Source: Collinsella sp.
GTDB lineage: Bacteria; Actinomycetota; Coriobacteriia; Coriobacteriales; Coriobacteriaceae
Reading direction: 5' to 3'
Length of the DNA: 64,000 bases
NCBI GenBank assembly: GCA_019419505.1
Contig: DXZS01000014.1
Location: forward strand, 1-64,000
Shown here: piece by piece, positions 34,447 to 43,999 of the stretch
How the letters are laid out: every line of letters begins with the position of its first letter
How positions within the stretch are numbered: position 1 is the stretch's first letter
Translations under genes and position numbers: made by a program
Notes under the pieces: generated by a model
The model's database searches: none
Told to the model about the DNA's origin: nothing
What the model saw: the letters and a program-made list of their open reading frames with translations, nothing else

Positions 34447-35676
34447 TTGACCGCCGCAACCACGTCTAAAAGTAAGCCAACCGCCGCCGCGCTCTCTCCC
34501 GCGCGCACCAAGCTCTGCCTGGCGCTGCTTGTGCTGTTGGGATTCTCGCTCGGCTGCTCCGAGTTCGTGGTCATCGGCATCGAAAGCGACTTGGCGACGG
34601 AACTCGGCATACCGCTTGCCACTGCGGGCCAGCTCATCAGCGTTTTTGCACTGGTCTACGCCATCGCGACGCCGGCGCTTGCGCTCAGCACGGGGCGTTT
34701 TCGCCGCTACCAGCTGCTCGTGTGCTACAGCATCGTCTTTGTGCTCGGCAACCTGGTCATGGCGTTGGCGCCCAACTTCCAGGTACTGTTTATCTCGCGC
34801 ATTGTCCTGGGCTCTGTCTCGGGTGCGCTGCTCGCCGTGGGTGTGACGTACATCCCCGAGCTGCTGTCCCCGCAGCAAACTTCGCTTGCCATCTCGGTGG
34901 TATATGGTGCGTTTTCCGTGGCAATGGTCTTTGTCACTTCGATCGGCAAGTTCGTGGCCGACACGCTCGACTGGCACGTTGCCATGTACGGCACGCTGGC
35001 CTTTGCCGTTCTGATCTGCGGAGCGCTCGTGGCATTTATGCCGCGCGCCGGACAAACCGACGAGCCTGCCACCTTTCGCGAGCAGGCGGGTCTGCTGCGC
35101 GAGCCGAGCATCATCACCGGCATGCTCATCTTTTTGTTTGGCGCGGGGTCGGTCTATGTGTTCTACGGCTACGTGACGCCTTATCTTGAGCAGGTGCTGG
35201 GCATGGGCACTGTTCAGGCGAGCACCACGCTTATGGCCTACGGCGTGTTCTGCCTGATCTCGAACATCCTGGGCGGATGGATCGACGCACGTTTTGGCAT
35301 GAAGGCACTGCTTGTGACGTTTGTGCTGCAGGCTGCGGCGCTGCTCGGGCTGTTTGCCGTGGGCGGCACCATGCCGCTCGCGCTGGTCTTTGTCTTTAGC
35401 TTGGCGCTGCTCATGTACCTGTTCTCGGTGTCGTGCATCACGCACTTTATGGACGTGGCACGCAGCCGCCATCCCAAGTCGATGGTACTCGCAAGTTCGG
35501 TTGAGCCCATGGCGTTTAACGTCGGCATTTCGTTTGGCACCGCGGTAGGCGGAGCCGTGGTAAGCGGAGTTGGCATTGTCTGCGTGGGCGCGGTTGGTGC
35601 CGCGTTCTCGCTTGTGGCCTGGGCGCTTACGCTGGTGACGATTAAGCTGGCACGTTGGGAGCGCCACCGCGGGTAG
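34447..35676 (+). CDS. MFS transporter, DHA1/sugar-efflux type
   Basis: A 410-aa, 12-helix major-facilitator protein. N-terminal half: KLCLALLVLLGFSLGCSEFVVIG and the loop GRFRRYQLLV between helices 2 and 3. Motif GSVSGALLAVGVTYIPELL resembles sugar-efflux (SotB/AraJ) and drug-exporter proteins. I chose TTG 34447, 8 nt after GGAG; TTG 34399 is the next choice. It is divergent from the LpdD-NUDIX gene and might export a product of that block, but nothing in the sequence fixes its substrate. Confidence 0.85.
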   Translation: MTAATTSKSKPTAAALSPARTKLCLALLVLLGFSLGCSEFVVIGIESDLATELGIPLATAGQLISVFALVYAIATPALALSTGRFRRYQLLVCYSIVFVLGNLVMALAPNFQVLFISRIVLGSVSGALLAVGVTYIPELLSPQQTSLAISVVYGAFSVAMVFVTSIGKFVADTLDWHVAMYGTLAFAVLICGALVAFMPRAGQTDEPATFREQAGLLREPSIITGMLIFLFGAGSVYVFYGYVTPYLEQVLGMGTVQASTTLMAYGVFCLISNILGGWIDARFGMKALLVTFVLQAAALLGLFAVGGTMPLALVFVFSLALLMYLFSVSCITHFMDVARSRHPKSMVLASSVEPMAFNVGISFGTAVGGAVVSGVGIVCVGAVGAAFSLVAWALTLVTIKLARWERHRG

Positions 35677-35838
35677 CGCAATTGCAGCCAAAAGCCGCAG
35701 CACCGCCCACCATCTTTTGACCGTGTGGCGTTCGCTCCTGCAGCCATGCAACACGTCGTCTGCCGCCCAAGTCAGCATCTTTCCCGGCGCTATTTAACCA
35801 CGCAAAACGCATCCTGTTAAGATTATCGCTATCGTTTT

Positions 35839-35856
35839 TCGCAATCTGAAAATCGA
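35839..35856 (+). promoter_or_regulatory. Candidate operator upstream of GH4 locus 1
   Basis: TCGCAATCTGAAAATCGA, 64 bp before the GH4 start, matches TCGCAA-N6-AATCGA at the second GH4 locus (42969-42986, minus strand) in the same orientation and nearly the same distance. The rest of the 35677-35919 spacer shows no gene. Confidence 0.5.
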
Positions 35857-35919
35857 TGGAATCGCAGGTAGAGCTTTCGTAGTCTGAAGTGGTCAATCCA
35901 CACGAAAGGGGTTTACCAC

Positions 35920-37245
35920 ATGGACAAGAAAGCAGTTGTAATCGCCGGAGCCGGCAGCACCCACACTCCCGGCATCATCCAGAGCCTGTTGCAGAAGAAA
36001 AACGAATTACCGCTGCGCAAACTCGCCCTGTACGACATCGACGAGAAGCGCATGCATCTCGTCTACGACATCATGAAGCAGTTCATCGAGCAGGAAGCTC
36101 CTGACATCGAAGTTGTCGTGACGACCGATCCCGAAAAGGCATTCACCGATGTCGACTTCGTCTTCGCGCAAATCCGCCAGGGTGGCCTTCAGATGCGTCG
36201 CCAGGACGAGCGCATCCCTCTCAAGTACGGTTGCGTGGGACAGGAAACCTGCGGCGCCGGCGGTTCGATCTCCTATGGCATCAGGTCCATCCCCGGCGTC
36301 TTCGACCTCGTACGCTACGCCAAGAAATATAGTCCAGACGCCTGGATCCTCAACTATTCCAACCCCGCCGCAGTTGTCGCCGAGGCCACACGTCGCGAGT
36401 TTGGCAACGACCATATCCTTAACATCTGCGATATGCCCACGGCTATCTTGCTCTCGTACTCTAAGATGCTCGGACTTCCCAGCTGGCGCGATATCGACCC
36501 CATGTATTTTGGACTCAATCACTTTGGCTGGTTTACCAAAATTTACGACAAGCAGGGGCGCGATCGTCTGCCGGAGCTCCGTCAGATGATTCTCGAGCAC
36601 GGCATGGCCGTGAGCGACAAGCATCACAAGGACAAGGACTGGATGCACACCTGGGGTCAATACGTCAAGATTGTGAAGGACTATCCCGAGTATCTGCCCA
36701 ACAGCTACCTGCAGTACTACCTGTACTCCAAAGACATGGCAGATGACATGGACCCCAACTGGACGCGCGCCGACAACGTCATCAACGGACGCGAGAAGGA
36801 GATGTTTGCCGAGCACGACAAGTACCTGGCAGATCCCGCCAATTACAAGAGCCCCGTACAGAGCTTCACGGTCTTTGGCGACTTTATCGTCGACGCAGCC
36901 GCCTCTATCGCCTACAACAAGTGCGAACGTTATCTCGTAATCGTCGAGAATAACGGCGCCATCCCCAATCTGCCCGACGACGCCATGGTCGAGGTCCCCG
37001 CCTACCTGCGCTCCTGGGGTCCCGAACCCATCAGCCAGCCTGCTATCCCCACCTTCTACAAGGGGCTTATCGAAGAGCAGAATGCCAGTGAGAAGCTCGC
37101 CGTCGACGCATATTACGAGCATTCCTACCAGAAGGCGCTCGAAGCCATCGCAATCAACAAGACCGTCCCTTCGACTACCGTCGCGCGCCAAATCCTCGAC
37201 GACCTGATCGAAGCGAACGGCGATTATTGGCCGACCCTGTCCTAA
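35920..37245 (+). CDS. GH4 6-phospho-alpha-glucosidase (GlvA/MalH-like)
   Basis: NAD+- and Mn2+-dependent glycosidase that cleaves phosphorylated maltose-type sugars after PTS uptake, giving glucose and glucose-6-phosphate. 441 aa with the N-terminal nucleotide loop VVIAGAGSTHTPGI, ILNYSNPAAVVAEATRR, the ICDMP catalytic/metal motif that marks the alpha-specific subgroup, and FGLNHFGWFTKI (metal His). It aligns throughout with Bacillus GlvA by memory. AAAGGGG precedes the ATG. It is the first gene of a rightward GH4-PTS-RpiR operon-like cluster. Confidence 0.93.
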   Translation: MDKKAVVIAGAGSTHTPGIIQSLLQKKNELPLRKLALYDIDEKRMHLVYDIMKQFIEQEAPDIEVVVTTDPEKAFTDVDFVFAQIRQGGLQMRRQDERIPLKYGCVGQETCGAGGSISYGIRSIPGVFDLVRYAKKYSPDAWILNYSNPAAVVAEATRREFGNDHILNICDMPTAILLSYSKMLGLPSWRDIDPMYFGLNHFGWFTKIYDKQGRDRLPELRQMILEHGMAVSDKHHKDKDWMHTWGQYVKIVKDYPEYLPNSYLQYYLYSKDMADDMDPNWTRADNVINGREKEMFAEHDKYLADPANYKSPVQSFTVFGDFIVDAAASIAYNKCERYLVIVENNGAIPNLPDDAMVEVPAYLRSWGPEPISQPAIPTFYKGLIEEQNASEKLAVDAYYEHSYQKALEAIAINKTVPSTTVARQILDDLIEANGDYWPTLS

Positions 37246-37269
37246 CTCCCCGCGCATCGAAGGAACATC

Positions 37270-38850
37270 ATGAAAGAAAGCAAGCTCTACAGCGAGTTCC
37301 AGAGACTCGGCAAGGTGCTCATGGCGCCGGTCCTCCTCCTGCCCGTTTCCGGCATTTTGGTCGGTCTGGGCTCCGCCCTTTCCAATGCTAACCTCATCTC
37401 GCTCTGCCCGTTTTTGGGCACCGAGCCGATGGTGATCTTTAGCACGCTCATCAAAGCAGCCGGCAACGTTATCAATGGTAACATCTCGGTTCTCTTTGCG
37501 ATCTGCATCGCCTACGGTTACGCCAAGGCCGAGAAGGCGACCGCCGCACTCTCGGGCTTCATCGGCTACATGACCATGAACACGATCATGGGTCAGCTGC
37601 TTATCCTGCTGGGCACCATCGATCCCGCCAACCTACAGACCGGTCAGAACGCCATCCTGGGCGTAACCACACTCGACACCGGCGTATTCGGCGGCATCAT
37701 CATCGGCTTGGTAGTCGCATGGATCCACAACCGATTCTATAAGGTGCAGCTTCCGCCGGTGCTCGGCATCTTCAACGGCACGCGCTGCGTCCCCGCCCTC
37801 ACCGTCGTTTTCGCAAGCCTGGTGGGCGTTGCGCTCGCCTTCGTGTTTCCGTTTGTGCAAACCGGCCTAAAGGCCGCCTCGACACTCATCGATTCCACCG
37901 GGGTGTTTGGCGCGTTCATCTATGGCTTCTCCGAGCGCATGCTTCTGCCCTTCGGCCTGCATCATTTCATCTACCTGCCGTTTTTCTTCACTTCTCTGGG
38001 CGGTAGCATCCAGGTTGACGGCCAGACCGTCGAGGGTGCTGTCAACATCTACAACGCCATGCTCAACACGCCCGGCATGATGTACGACATCGACATCTCA
38101 AAATACGTCATGAACGGCAAGGTGCTGTTCGCCATGTGCGGCCTGCCCGCGGCGGCGCTCGCCATCTACCACTGTGCCCGTCTCGAGAATAAAAAGAAGG
38201 TCGGCTCCCTCATGATCGCCGCCGTTATTCCGGCCGCCATCATGGGCATAACCGAACCGCTCGAGTACTCCTTCCTCTTTGTAGCGCCCGTACTCTATGT
38301 GGTCCACGCCCTGCTGTGCGGCATCGCGTATGTACTCACCTACCTGGTACAGTTCAATGTGCCCGGACCTTCCGCCTTCGGCGGACCGCTCCTCTCGTGG
38401 ATCTTCAACGGCATCATGAACGCCGATAAAGGCTCCAACTGGTTCTGGCTTATTCCGCTCGGCATCGCTTACTTCGGGATTTATTACGTACTGTTCCGCA
38501 CCTTTATCAAGAAATTTAACCTCAAAACCCCGGGCCGCGAGGATGATGACACGCAGGCAGCGGATGACACGTCGGCCATCGACTCCAAAGCACCTGTCCA
38601 GGTAAGCGAGCTCATCCCGCAGATCGTGGAAGCCGTGGGCGGCGCCGATAACATCTCGGGTGTCAACGCTTGCTTCACTCGCCTGAGGCTCAGCCTCAAA
38701 GACACCGCCCTGGTCAAGGACGATAGCGTCTTCACCAAAGACCTCGGCGCCAGCGCCATCGTGCACGTTGGCGGCGGTGTTCAGATCGTTTACGGCAATA
38801 AAGCTTCTGTCTACAAAGTCGAAATGAGAGAATACTTGGGCATGGAATAA
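37270..38850 (+). CDS. PTS alpha-glucoside transporter, EIICB (GlvC/MalX-like)
   Basis: Phosphorylating sugar permease. The 526-aa protein has the EIIC domain (about ten membrane segments, residues 15-420, with GFSERMLLPFGLHHFIYLPFF and the GITEPLEYSFLF conserved loop) and a C-terminal EIIB domain with the phospho-cysteine in NACFTRLRLSL. There is no EIIA domain, so a separate EIIA-Glc must phosphorylate it. It lies 24 bp after the GH4 gene. Confidence 0.93.
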   Translation: MKESKLYSEFQRLGKVLMAPVLLLPVSGILVGLGSALSNANLISLCPFLGTEPMVIFSTLIKAAGNVINGNISVLFAICIAYGYAKAEKATAALSGFIGYMTMNTIMGQLLILLGTIDPANLQTGQNAILGVTTLDTGVFGGIIIGLVVAWIHNRFYKVQLPPVLGIFNGTRCVPALTVVFASLVGVALAFVFPFVQTGLKAASTLIDSTGVFGAFIYGFSERMLLPFGLHHFIYLPFFFTSLGGSIQVDGQTVEGAVNIYNAMLNTPGMMYDIDISKYVMNGKVLFAMCGLPAAALAIYHCARLENKKKVGSLMIAAVIPAAIMGITEPLEYSFLFVAPVLYVVHALLCGIAYVLTYLVQFNVPGPSAFGGPLLSWIFNGIMNADKGSNWFWLIPLGIAYFGIYYVLFRTFIKKFNLKTPGREDDDTQAADDTSAIDSKAPVQVSELIPQIVEAVGGADNISGVNACFTRLRLSLKDTALVKDDSVFTKDLGASAIVHVGGGVQIVYGNKASVYKVEMREYLGME

Positions 38851-38872
38851 ATCCGTCCCATAGCTTCACCAC

Positions 38873-38915
38873 AATGCTCCGGAGATGGCATATCCGCTCC
38901 GGGGCATTATTGTTT
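38873..38915 (+). terminator. Hairpin between PTS and RpiR genes
   Basis: AATGCTCCGGAG / CTCCGGGGCATT stem with ATTATTGTTT tail, 23 bp after the PTS stop. It may lower read-through into the regulator gene. Confidence 0.7.
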
Positions 38916-38927
38916 GGAGTGATTTGA

Positions 38928-39728
38928 ATGTCGATGTACGAGGTCTATTCGAACCTCAGGTCTTGTATCGAAGACGTCGAGAAGGGCGGCAGCCTTGACG
39001 CCCACATCGCACTCTACGCCCTTTCCCATCACGACGAGGTCCCAGAGCTCTCAATAGAAGAACTTGCCCGCGCGTGCAATACATCGCCCGCGACCATCTC
39101 GCGCTTCTGCAGGCGCGTAAACGGCTCGAGCTTTCGATCGTTCAAAGAGCAAGTTGACGACTTCAACGCTTGGCTCCAGCGTGAGACAACCGAGGCAAGG
39201 GCTCATAAGCAAATCGATATACCCTGGTATTTCGATATCGTAGAGACCTCTTTGCTTGAAACAAAACGCCTGCTCACTGAGGATCGACTCGAGCAGGCCG
39301 TTGACTGGCTTCTCGATGCGCAAAATGTCTACGTATACGGAAGCTCATTCTCCAATCTCGCCGCCCGCTCACTCTGCGAAAAGCTGAGCCGCGTAAACCG
39401 ACTGTGCTTTTCATTTGGCTCCGTCAAGGGACAGGAGACGTCGCTCTGTCTGCTCCAACCCGACGATCTAACCATCTTTGTATCGTTCTCAGGGAAGACG
39501 AGCCACATCTTCAATCTTTACGTTGAGGCCAAGCGGCGAGGTTGCCGCGTTATTTGGATATCGAGCAACATGGCATTCGATAACAACGGGGCGCGCGAGC
39601 TCTTGCTACCCGTGAGCGCGGAGTCACTCAGCGAGTACTCGACCGCCTTGGTTGAGGGCATGAGCCTACAAAGCGCGGTTAACGCTCTGTATATCAGCTG
39701 TGCAAATCGACTTCGGGCGCAGCGCTAG
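38928..39728 (+). CDS. MurR/RpiR-family regulator (locus 1)
   Basis: A 266-aa sugar-phosphate sensor. N-terminal helix-turn-helix: ELARACNTSPATISRFCRRVNGSSF (about 42-66); C-terminal SIS domain (residues 120-260) with VYGSSFSNLAARSLCEKL and VSFSGKTSHIF, where the sugar phosphate binds. GGAG lies 8 nt before the ATG. It follows the PTS gene and likely controls the cluster. Confidence 0.88.
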   Translation: MSMYEVYSNLRSCIEDVEKGGSLDAHIALYALSHHDEVPELSIEELARACNTSPATISRFCRRVNGSSFRSFKEQVDDFNAWLQRETTEARAHKQIDIPWYFDIVETSLLETKRLLTEDRLEQAVDWLLDAQNVYVYGSSFSNLAARSLCEKLSRVNRLCFSFGSVKGQETSLCLLQPDDLTIFVSFSGKTSHIFNLYVEAKRRGCRVIWISSNMAFDNNGARELLLPVSAESLSEYSTALVEGMSLQSAVNALYISCANRLRAQR

Positions 39729-39852
39729 CCGCAAACACGCTAGAACCGAAAAAAACGCACCTCACCGTCGCAAGGCGTCCGAATACACGATAGGCAGCGC
39801 CAAAAGAGAGCAGCGAGCACGTCATGTACTTGCCCATTCGCCCCAAAACATC

Positions 39853-39892
39853 ACAGGTCGGCGCCCGATTGAAGGATCGGGCGCCGACCTGT
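39853..39892. terminator. Bidirectional terminator between the two alpha-glucoside loci
   Basis: A perfect 17-bp stem, ACAGGTCGGCGCCCGAT / ATCGGGCGCCGACCTGT, between convergent genes. Short T-rich stretches follow on both sides (ATTAATCTT rightward, GATGTTTTG leftward). Confidence 0.75.
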
Positions 39893-39920
39893 ATTAATCT
39901 TGATTGTGTGTTTGAGTCGT

Positions 39921-41483
39921 TTACTCCATGCCCAGCAGCTCGCGCATCTGAGTCGCGTAGTTAGATGCCATGTTGCCGTAGACAATCTGCACGCCGCCGT
40001 TGACATGCACGATGCCACGCGCTTCGAGCTTTTCGGTAAACTCGGCGTCATCAACCACCTTGTCACAGTCATTGAGCTGAATGCGCAGACGGGTGAAGCA
40101 GGCCTCGACAGACTTAATATTGTTGTCGCCGCCCACTGCCTCAACGATGGCGGGAATGAGGTCGCTGATCACAGTCTTGGGAGCCTTTGCGGCCTCATCG
40201 TCGGACTCTTCCTCGCGGCCAGGGGTCTTAAGGTCCTTCTTAAGGATGATGAACTTGAAGACGAAGTAGTACACCACGAAGTAGATGGGGCCGAGGAACA
40301 GGATAACCTGCCAGTTGGAGCCCTTGGCTGCACCCATAATGCCGTTAAAGATCAACGACAAGAGCGGGCCGCCGAAGGATGCGGAACCGGCCACGTTGAA
40401 CTGCAAGATATAGGTCAGCGCATAGGCAAGACCAGCCATGAGAGCGTGGAATACGTAGAGGATGGGCGCGATGAACAGGAAGGAGTACTCGAGCGGCTCG
40501 GTAATGCCGGAGAGGATGCAAGGCACCACAATGGCAATCATGAGCGCCGCGGCCTTCTTCTTGTTCTTGGGAAGCGCCGTCTTGTAGAAGGCGAGTGCAG
40601 CGCCGGGCAGGCCGAACATGGCGAAGATAACCTTGCCGTTCATGACAAAACGGCTGACCTCGATGTTAAACGGCGTGCTGGGAGAGCCCAGGATCGCGTT
40701 GTAGATATTGATAGCGCCCTGAACAGTCTGGCCGTCGATGGTCTCGACGCCACCGAGCGACGTGAAGAAGAACGGCAAATAGACAAAGTGATGCAGACCA
40801 AAAGGCAGGAGCATGCGCTCGCCGGCGCCGTAGACAAATGCACCAAAGGCACCCGTAGTCTTGATGAACTCGGACAGCGCACCGAGAGCGTTCTGAATAA
40901 ACGGGAAAACAAAGGACATGACCAATGCGAGGATGCTGCATGAGAGCAGCGTCACCGCCGGGATAAAGCGCGTGCCGTTGAAGATGGAGAACACGGCAGG
41001 CAGCTCAATCTTGTAGTAACGGTTATGCAACCATGCGACGATTGCACCCACCAGAAGACCGCCGATAACGCCCGTGTCGAGCGTGGTGATGCCGAGGATC
41101 GTGCTCTGGCCCGTCGTAAGATTCGCGGGATCGATAACGCCAGTCGCCGTAAGGAACGTGCCCATCACGGAATTCATGCACATGTAGCCCAAAAAGCCAC
41201 AAAGCGCCGCGGTAGCCTTCTCGGACTTGGCGAAGCCATAGGCGAGACAAATCGAGAAGATAACCGGGATGTTGTTCATAACGATGCCGGCCGCGGCCTT
41301 GAGAATCGAAAAGAAAATCGCAAAGCCCGGAGCAGCAAGCCAGGGAACAGCTGCCGTAAGGGTGGGGCTGGTAAAGGCATTGCCAAAGCCCTGAAGGATG
41401 CCGGCGATTGGCAGGATCAAGACAGGCGTCATGAGGACTTTGCCCAGGCGCTGGAACTTTGCCAGCAGCTCATCTTTGTTCAT
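39921..41483 (-). CDS. PTS alpha-glucoside transporter, EIICB (locus 2)
   Basis: A 520-aa paralog of the 37270 protein with the same layout: EIIC membrane domain (GAGERMLLPFGLHHFVYLPFF, GITEPLEYSFLF) and C-terminal EIIB (EACFTRLRIQL, with phospho-Cys). No EIIA. Gene order is reversed: the GH4 gene is upstream on the same strand, with an 82-bp gap that contains a stem-loop. Substrate probably differs slightly from locus 1. Confidence 0.93.
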   Translation of the reverse strand: MNKDELLAKFQRLGKVLMTPVLILPIAGILQGFGNAFTSPTLTAAVPWLAAPGFAIFFSILKAAAGIVMNNIPVIFSICLAYGFAKSEKATAALCGFLGYMCMNSVMGTFLTATGVIDPANLTTGQSTILGITTLDTGVIGGLLVGAIVAWLHNRYYKIELPAVFSIFNGTRFIPAVTLLSCSILALVMSFVFPFIQNALGALSEFIKTTGAFGAFVYGAGERMLLPFGLHHFVYLPFFFTSLGGVETIDGQTVQGAINIYNAILGSPSTPFNIEVSRFVMNGKVIFAMFGLPGAALAFYKTALPKNKKKAAALMIAIVVPCILSGITEPLEYSFLFIAPILYVFHALMAGLAYALTYILQFNVAGSASFGGPLLSLIFNGIMGAAKGSNWQVILFLGPIYFVVYYFVFKFIILKKDLKTPGREEESDDEAAKAPKTVISDLIPAIVEAVGGDNNIKSVEACFTRLRIQLNDCDKVVDDAEFTEKLEARGIVHVNGGVQIVYGNMASNYATQMRELLGME

Positions 41484-41505
41484 GGGATACCCCTCTTAAA
41501 GAAAC

Positions 41506-41536
41506 GGGGCGTGCAGCTCTACAGCCCACACGCCCC
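41506..41536 (-). promoter_or_regulatory. Intercistronic stem-loop between GH4 and PTS of locus 2
   Basis: GGGGCGTG / CACGCCCC stem followed on the minus strand by GTTTCTTT. It may act as a partial terminator or mRNA stabiliser that sets more GH4 than PTS. Confidence 0.5.
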
Positions 41537-41565
41537 ATAACAGTTATCAAGCGCTATGGAACTAG

Positions 41566-42891
41566 CTACTTAAGCTCCGGCCAGTAATCCTTATTGGCCT
41601 CGATGAGCTTGTCGAGCACTTTGCGAGCCTTCTTGGCGTCACCGACCAGACGATTAAGCGTGAGTGCCTGCAGAGCCTTCTCGTAGGAACCCTCCATCCA
41701 AGCCTCAACAGTCAGGCGCTCATAGGCGTACTGGTTCTCCATAAGGCCGCGATAGAAGGTACCAATCTTGCCAACAGCATAGGGCTGCGGGCCATTGGCG
41801 CCCACGCTTGCCGCGACCTCGACCATGGCGTCATCGGGCATACCCTCGATAATGCCGTTGTTGGGCACGATGACAATGAAGGTCTTGTTGGTGTTGCGAT
41901 AAATGGCCGAGGTGATTTCCACGATCATATCGCCATGAGCGTCGTTTTGCACAACCGAGGAGTTCTTTGCGGTGCCGACTTTGGCAACACGCTCGCACTC
42001 GGCGAACACGCGCTTCTCACGACCGTTGATAACCTCGTCGGAGCGAGTGTAGTCGGGGTCGAGGTGAGCGACCTTGTACTCGGGATACAGATAGTACTGC
42101 AGATAAGTGTTGGGCAGATAGTCGGGGAAGTCCTCGAGCATGTCCTTGACCATGGCGTAGGTATCAAGCCAGGACTGGTCACGCTGCTCGGCATCGGCAG
42201 GAAGGAAGCCGTTCTTCTCCGTGTACTCCTTAATCTGCGGAACGAGGTCATGACCCTCTTCATCGTAGATGTGCTTGAACCAACCGAAGTGATTGAGGCC
42301 GAAGTACACGGGCTCCGTCTTGCTCATATCGCGACCGAGCAGGCGACCGTAAGAGCGCATGAGGTTGACAGGCTGGTCGCAGATGTTGAGGACGCGATGC
42401 TCATCGGGCAGAACGCGCTCGAGACCATATGCCACAATAGCAGCCGGGTTGGTGTAGTTGATAATCCACGCCTCCGGGCTATGAGCGCGAACGTCGTTGA
42501 CGATCTCAACCATGTCATGCATGGAGCGCATACCGTAAGCCATGCCGCCAGGGCCCACCGTTTCCTGGCCGATGATTCCCATATGCAGCGGAATCTTCTC
42601 GTCCTTGCTACGCATCTCGTAGCCGCCGGTACGAATCTGGCAGAGCACAAAGTCGACGTCAGTGTATGCCTCGTCCTTATCGGTGGTGTAACCAAACTCC
42701 ACACCGGGCTCCTCCTCGGCGAAGAGGATCTTGCCAAACTCGCCAATCGGACGCTGACGCTCGGCATCGATGTCATAGAGCATCACGCGGTTCAGCGGCA
42801 GAATGTCCATGTGCTTGGTCAGGGCTTTAAGAATGCCAGGGCACCACGTGGAGCCGCCGCCAACGATCACAATATTGAGCTTATCCTTCAT
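41566..42891 (-). CDS. GH4 6-phospho-alpha-glucosidase family protein, CDQP variant (locus 2)
   Basis: A 441-aa NAD+/Mn2+-type GH4 enzyme. IVIVGGGSTWCPGI nucleotide loop, IINYTNPAAIVAYG, FGLNHFGWFKHI and LPNTYLQYYLYP are typical. The motif that is CDMP in alpha enzymes (and CN-[AVIGS]-P in beta enzymes) reads ICDQP here, so Cys-Asp are kept but Met is Gln. Substrate may be an alpha-linked glucoside other than maltose-6-phosphate. It is the first gene of the leftward locus. Confidence 0.9.
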   Translation of the reverse strand: MKDKLNIVIVGGGSTWCPGILKALTKHMDILPLNRVMLYDIDAERQRPIGEFGKILFAEEEPGVEFGYTTDKDEAYTDVDFVLCQIRTGGYEMRSKDEKIPLHMGIIGQETVGPGGMAYGMRSMHDMVEIVNDVRAHSPEAWIINYTNPAAIVAYGLERVLPDEHRVLNICDQPVNLMRSYGRLLGRDMSKTEPVYFGLNHFGWFKHIYDEEGHDLVPQIKEYTEKNGFLPADAEQRDQSWLDTYAMVKDMLEDFPDYLPNTYLQYYLYPEYKVAHLDPDYTRSDEVINGREKRVFAECERVAKVGTAKNSSVVQNDAHGDMIVEITSAIYRNTNKTFIVIVPNNGIIEGMPDDAMVEVAASVGANGPQPYAVGKIGTFYRGLMENQYAYERLTVEAWMEGSYEKALQALTLNRLVGDAKKARKVLDKLIEANKDYWPELK

Positions 42892-42968
42892 GTTCCGTCC
42901 CTCCAGGGTTGGCTGATCGGTGTTCTCGAAGACCTTGGGCTCCGCGGTTGTCCTCGGCTTGCTTCGTT

Positions 42969-42986
42969 TCGATTGATATTTTGCGA
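42969..42986 (-). promoter_or_regulatory. Candidate operator upstream of GH4 locus 2
   Basis: Minus strand TCGCAAAATATCAATCGA, 78 bp before the GH4 start. It shares TCGCAA-N6-AATCGA with 35839-35856. The 42892-43189 divergent spacer also has a GTCCCCGT / ACGGGGAC inverted repeat (about 43003-43036) and no gene. Confidence 0.5.
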
Positions 42987-43189
42987 CATAAGGTCATTTG
43001 CGAGTCCCCGTGTGGGCCAATGCGAAACGGGGACACATGATTTCGCTCACGACACAGATATGTGTAGGCAGACACGCACGTTTGCCCAGTTCATAGGCAA
43101 TAGGCAATCTTGACCGATTACCGATTTCTCTCCTGGCTACACAAAGCGGTACCATATGTACGACGAGGTGCGAGGGGCTGAAACATCTT

Positions 43190-43939
43190 ATGAAAGATCA
43201 AGAATCTTTTTATGATCATGTGCGAGCTGGCGAGAGCAAGCTCAACGATCTCGAAAGCGAGATCATGCGCTACATCATCGAGCTGCGTGATGATATTGAC
43301 GATGTCACGCTTAAGAGCGTTGCTGAACGGTTCTTCGTCGCTCCCAATACAATCGTCAGGCTTGCTCATAAGCTTGGCTTCTCGGGGTTTACGGAGCTCA
43401 AACAATCGTATTCCGCCTCGCTCGACCGCAATCGATTCACAATCGAGACACTTCCGCTCGACACCCAGCTCGTACAAACAAAAGACCTGCTTAACGACCG
43501 GGTCATCGACTCGGTTGTAAGCCTTATCCAGGACGCCTCGCATATCGTGTTCTTCTGCTCGGGCTTTTCGAAATACCCGTGCCTCGAGATGGCTGAAAAG
43601 CTCAAAATAATGGGCAAGAATACCGACACGCTTAGTGAACGCCACGTCATGAGGCATTACGCAGAACTCCTCGGCAAAAACGACCTGGTCTTCAGCGTTT
43701 CCGTAAGCGGCGAGACGCAGGTGTCTATTGACGCTACATCGATAGCCAAAACGCGCGGATGCAAGGTCGTCACACTCACCGGCTTTTCTCGAAATTCTCT
43801 CTCGAAACTAGCCGACTACCCTATCTACACCGTGCAAAAAGAAATCCGCTTGGGCAGCATGGACCTCGACAGTCGATTGATGTTCTATTACGTTTTCGAA
43901 TTGATATTTGAGCGCTACTTCAAGCTGGCCAAGAAATAA
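43190..43939 (+). CDS. MurR/RpiR-family regulator (locus 2)
   Basis: A 249-aa protein with an N-terminal helix-turn-helix (SVAERFFVAPNTIVRLAHKLGFSGFTEL) and SIS domain (IVFFCSGFSKYPCLEMAEKL, VFSVSVSGETQVSI). It is divergent from GH4/PTS locus 2 and is its likely regulator. It is less similar to the locus 1 regulator than the enzyme and PTS pairs are to each other. Confidence 0.86.
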   Translation: MKDQESFYDHVRAGESKLNDLESEIMRYIIELRDDIDDVTLKSVAERFFVAPNTIVRLAHKLGFSGFTELKQSYSASLDRNRFTIETLPLDTQLVQTKDLLNDRVIDSVVSLIQDASHIVFFCSGFSKYPCLEMAEKLKIMGKNTDTLSERHVMRHYAELLGKNDLVFSVSVSGETQVSIDATSIAKTRGCKVVTLTGFSRNSLSKLADYPIYTVQKEIRLGSMDLDSRLMFYYVFELIFERYFKLAKK

Positions 43940-43999
43940 AACTTGGCATGCGCCCGGCTTCGACTCTTTAGCAGTCTTCCATATGAAAGGTATCGTCCT

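Noticed and set aside
34423..35778. Minus-strand frame opposite the MFS gene
   Set aside because: Shadow; basic, low-complexity translation.
43003..43036. GTCCCCGT/ACGGGGAC inverted repeat considered as an RpiR operator
   Set aside because: Similar CCCC/GGGG motifs recur near unrelated genes, and the TCGCAA-N6-AATCGA site is the better candidate.
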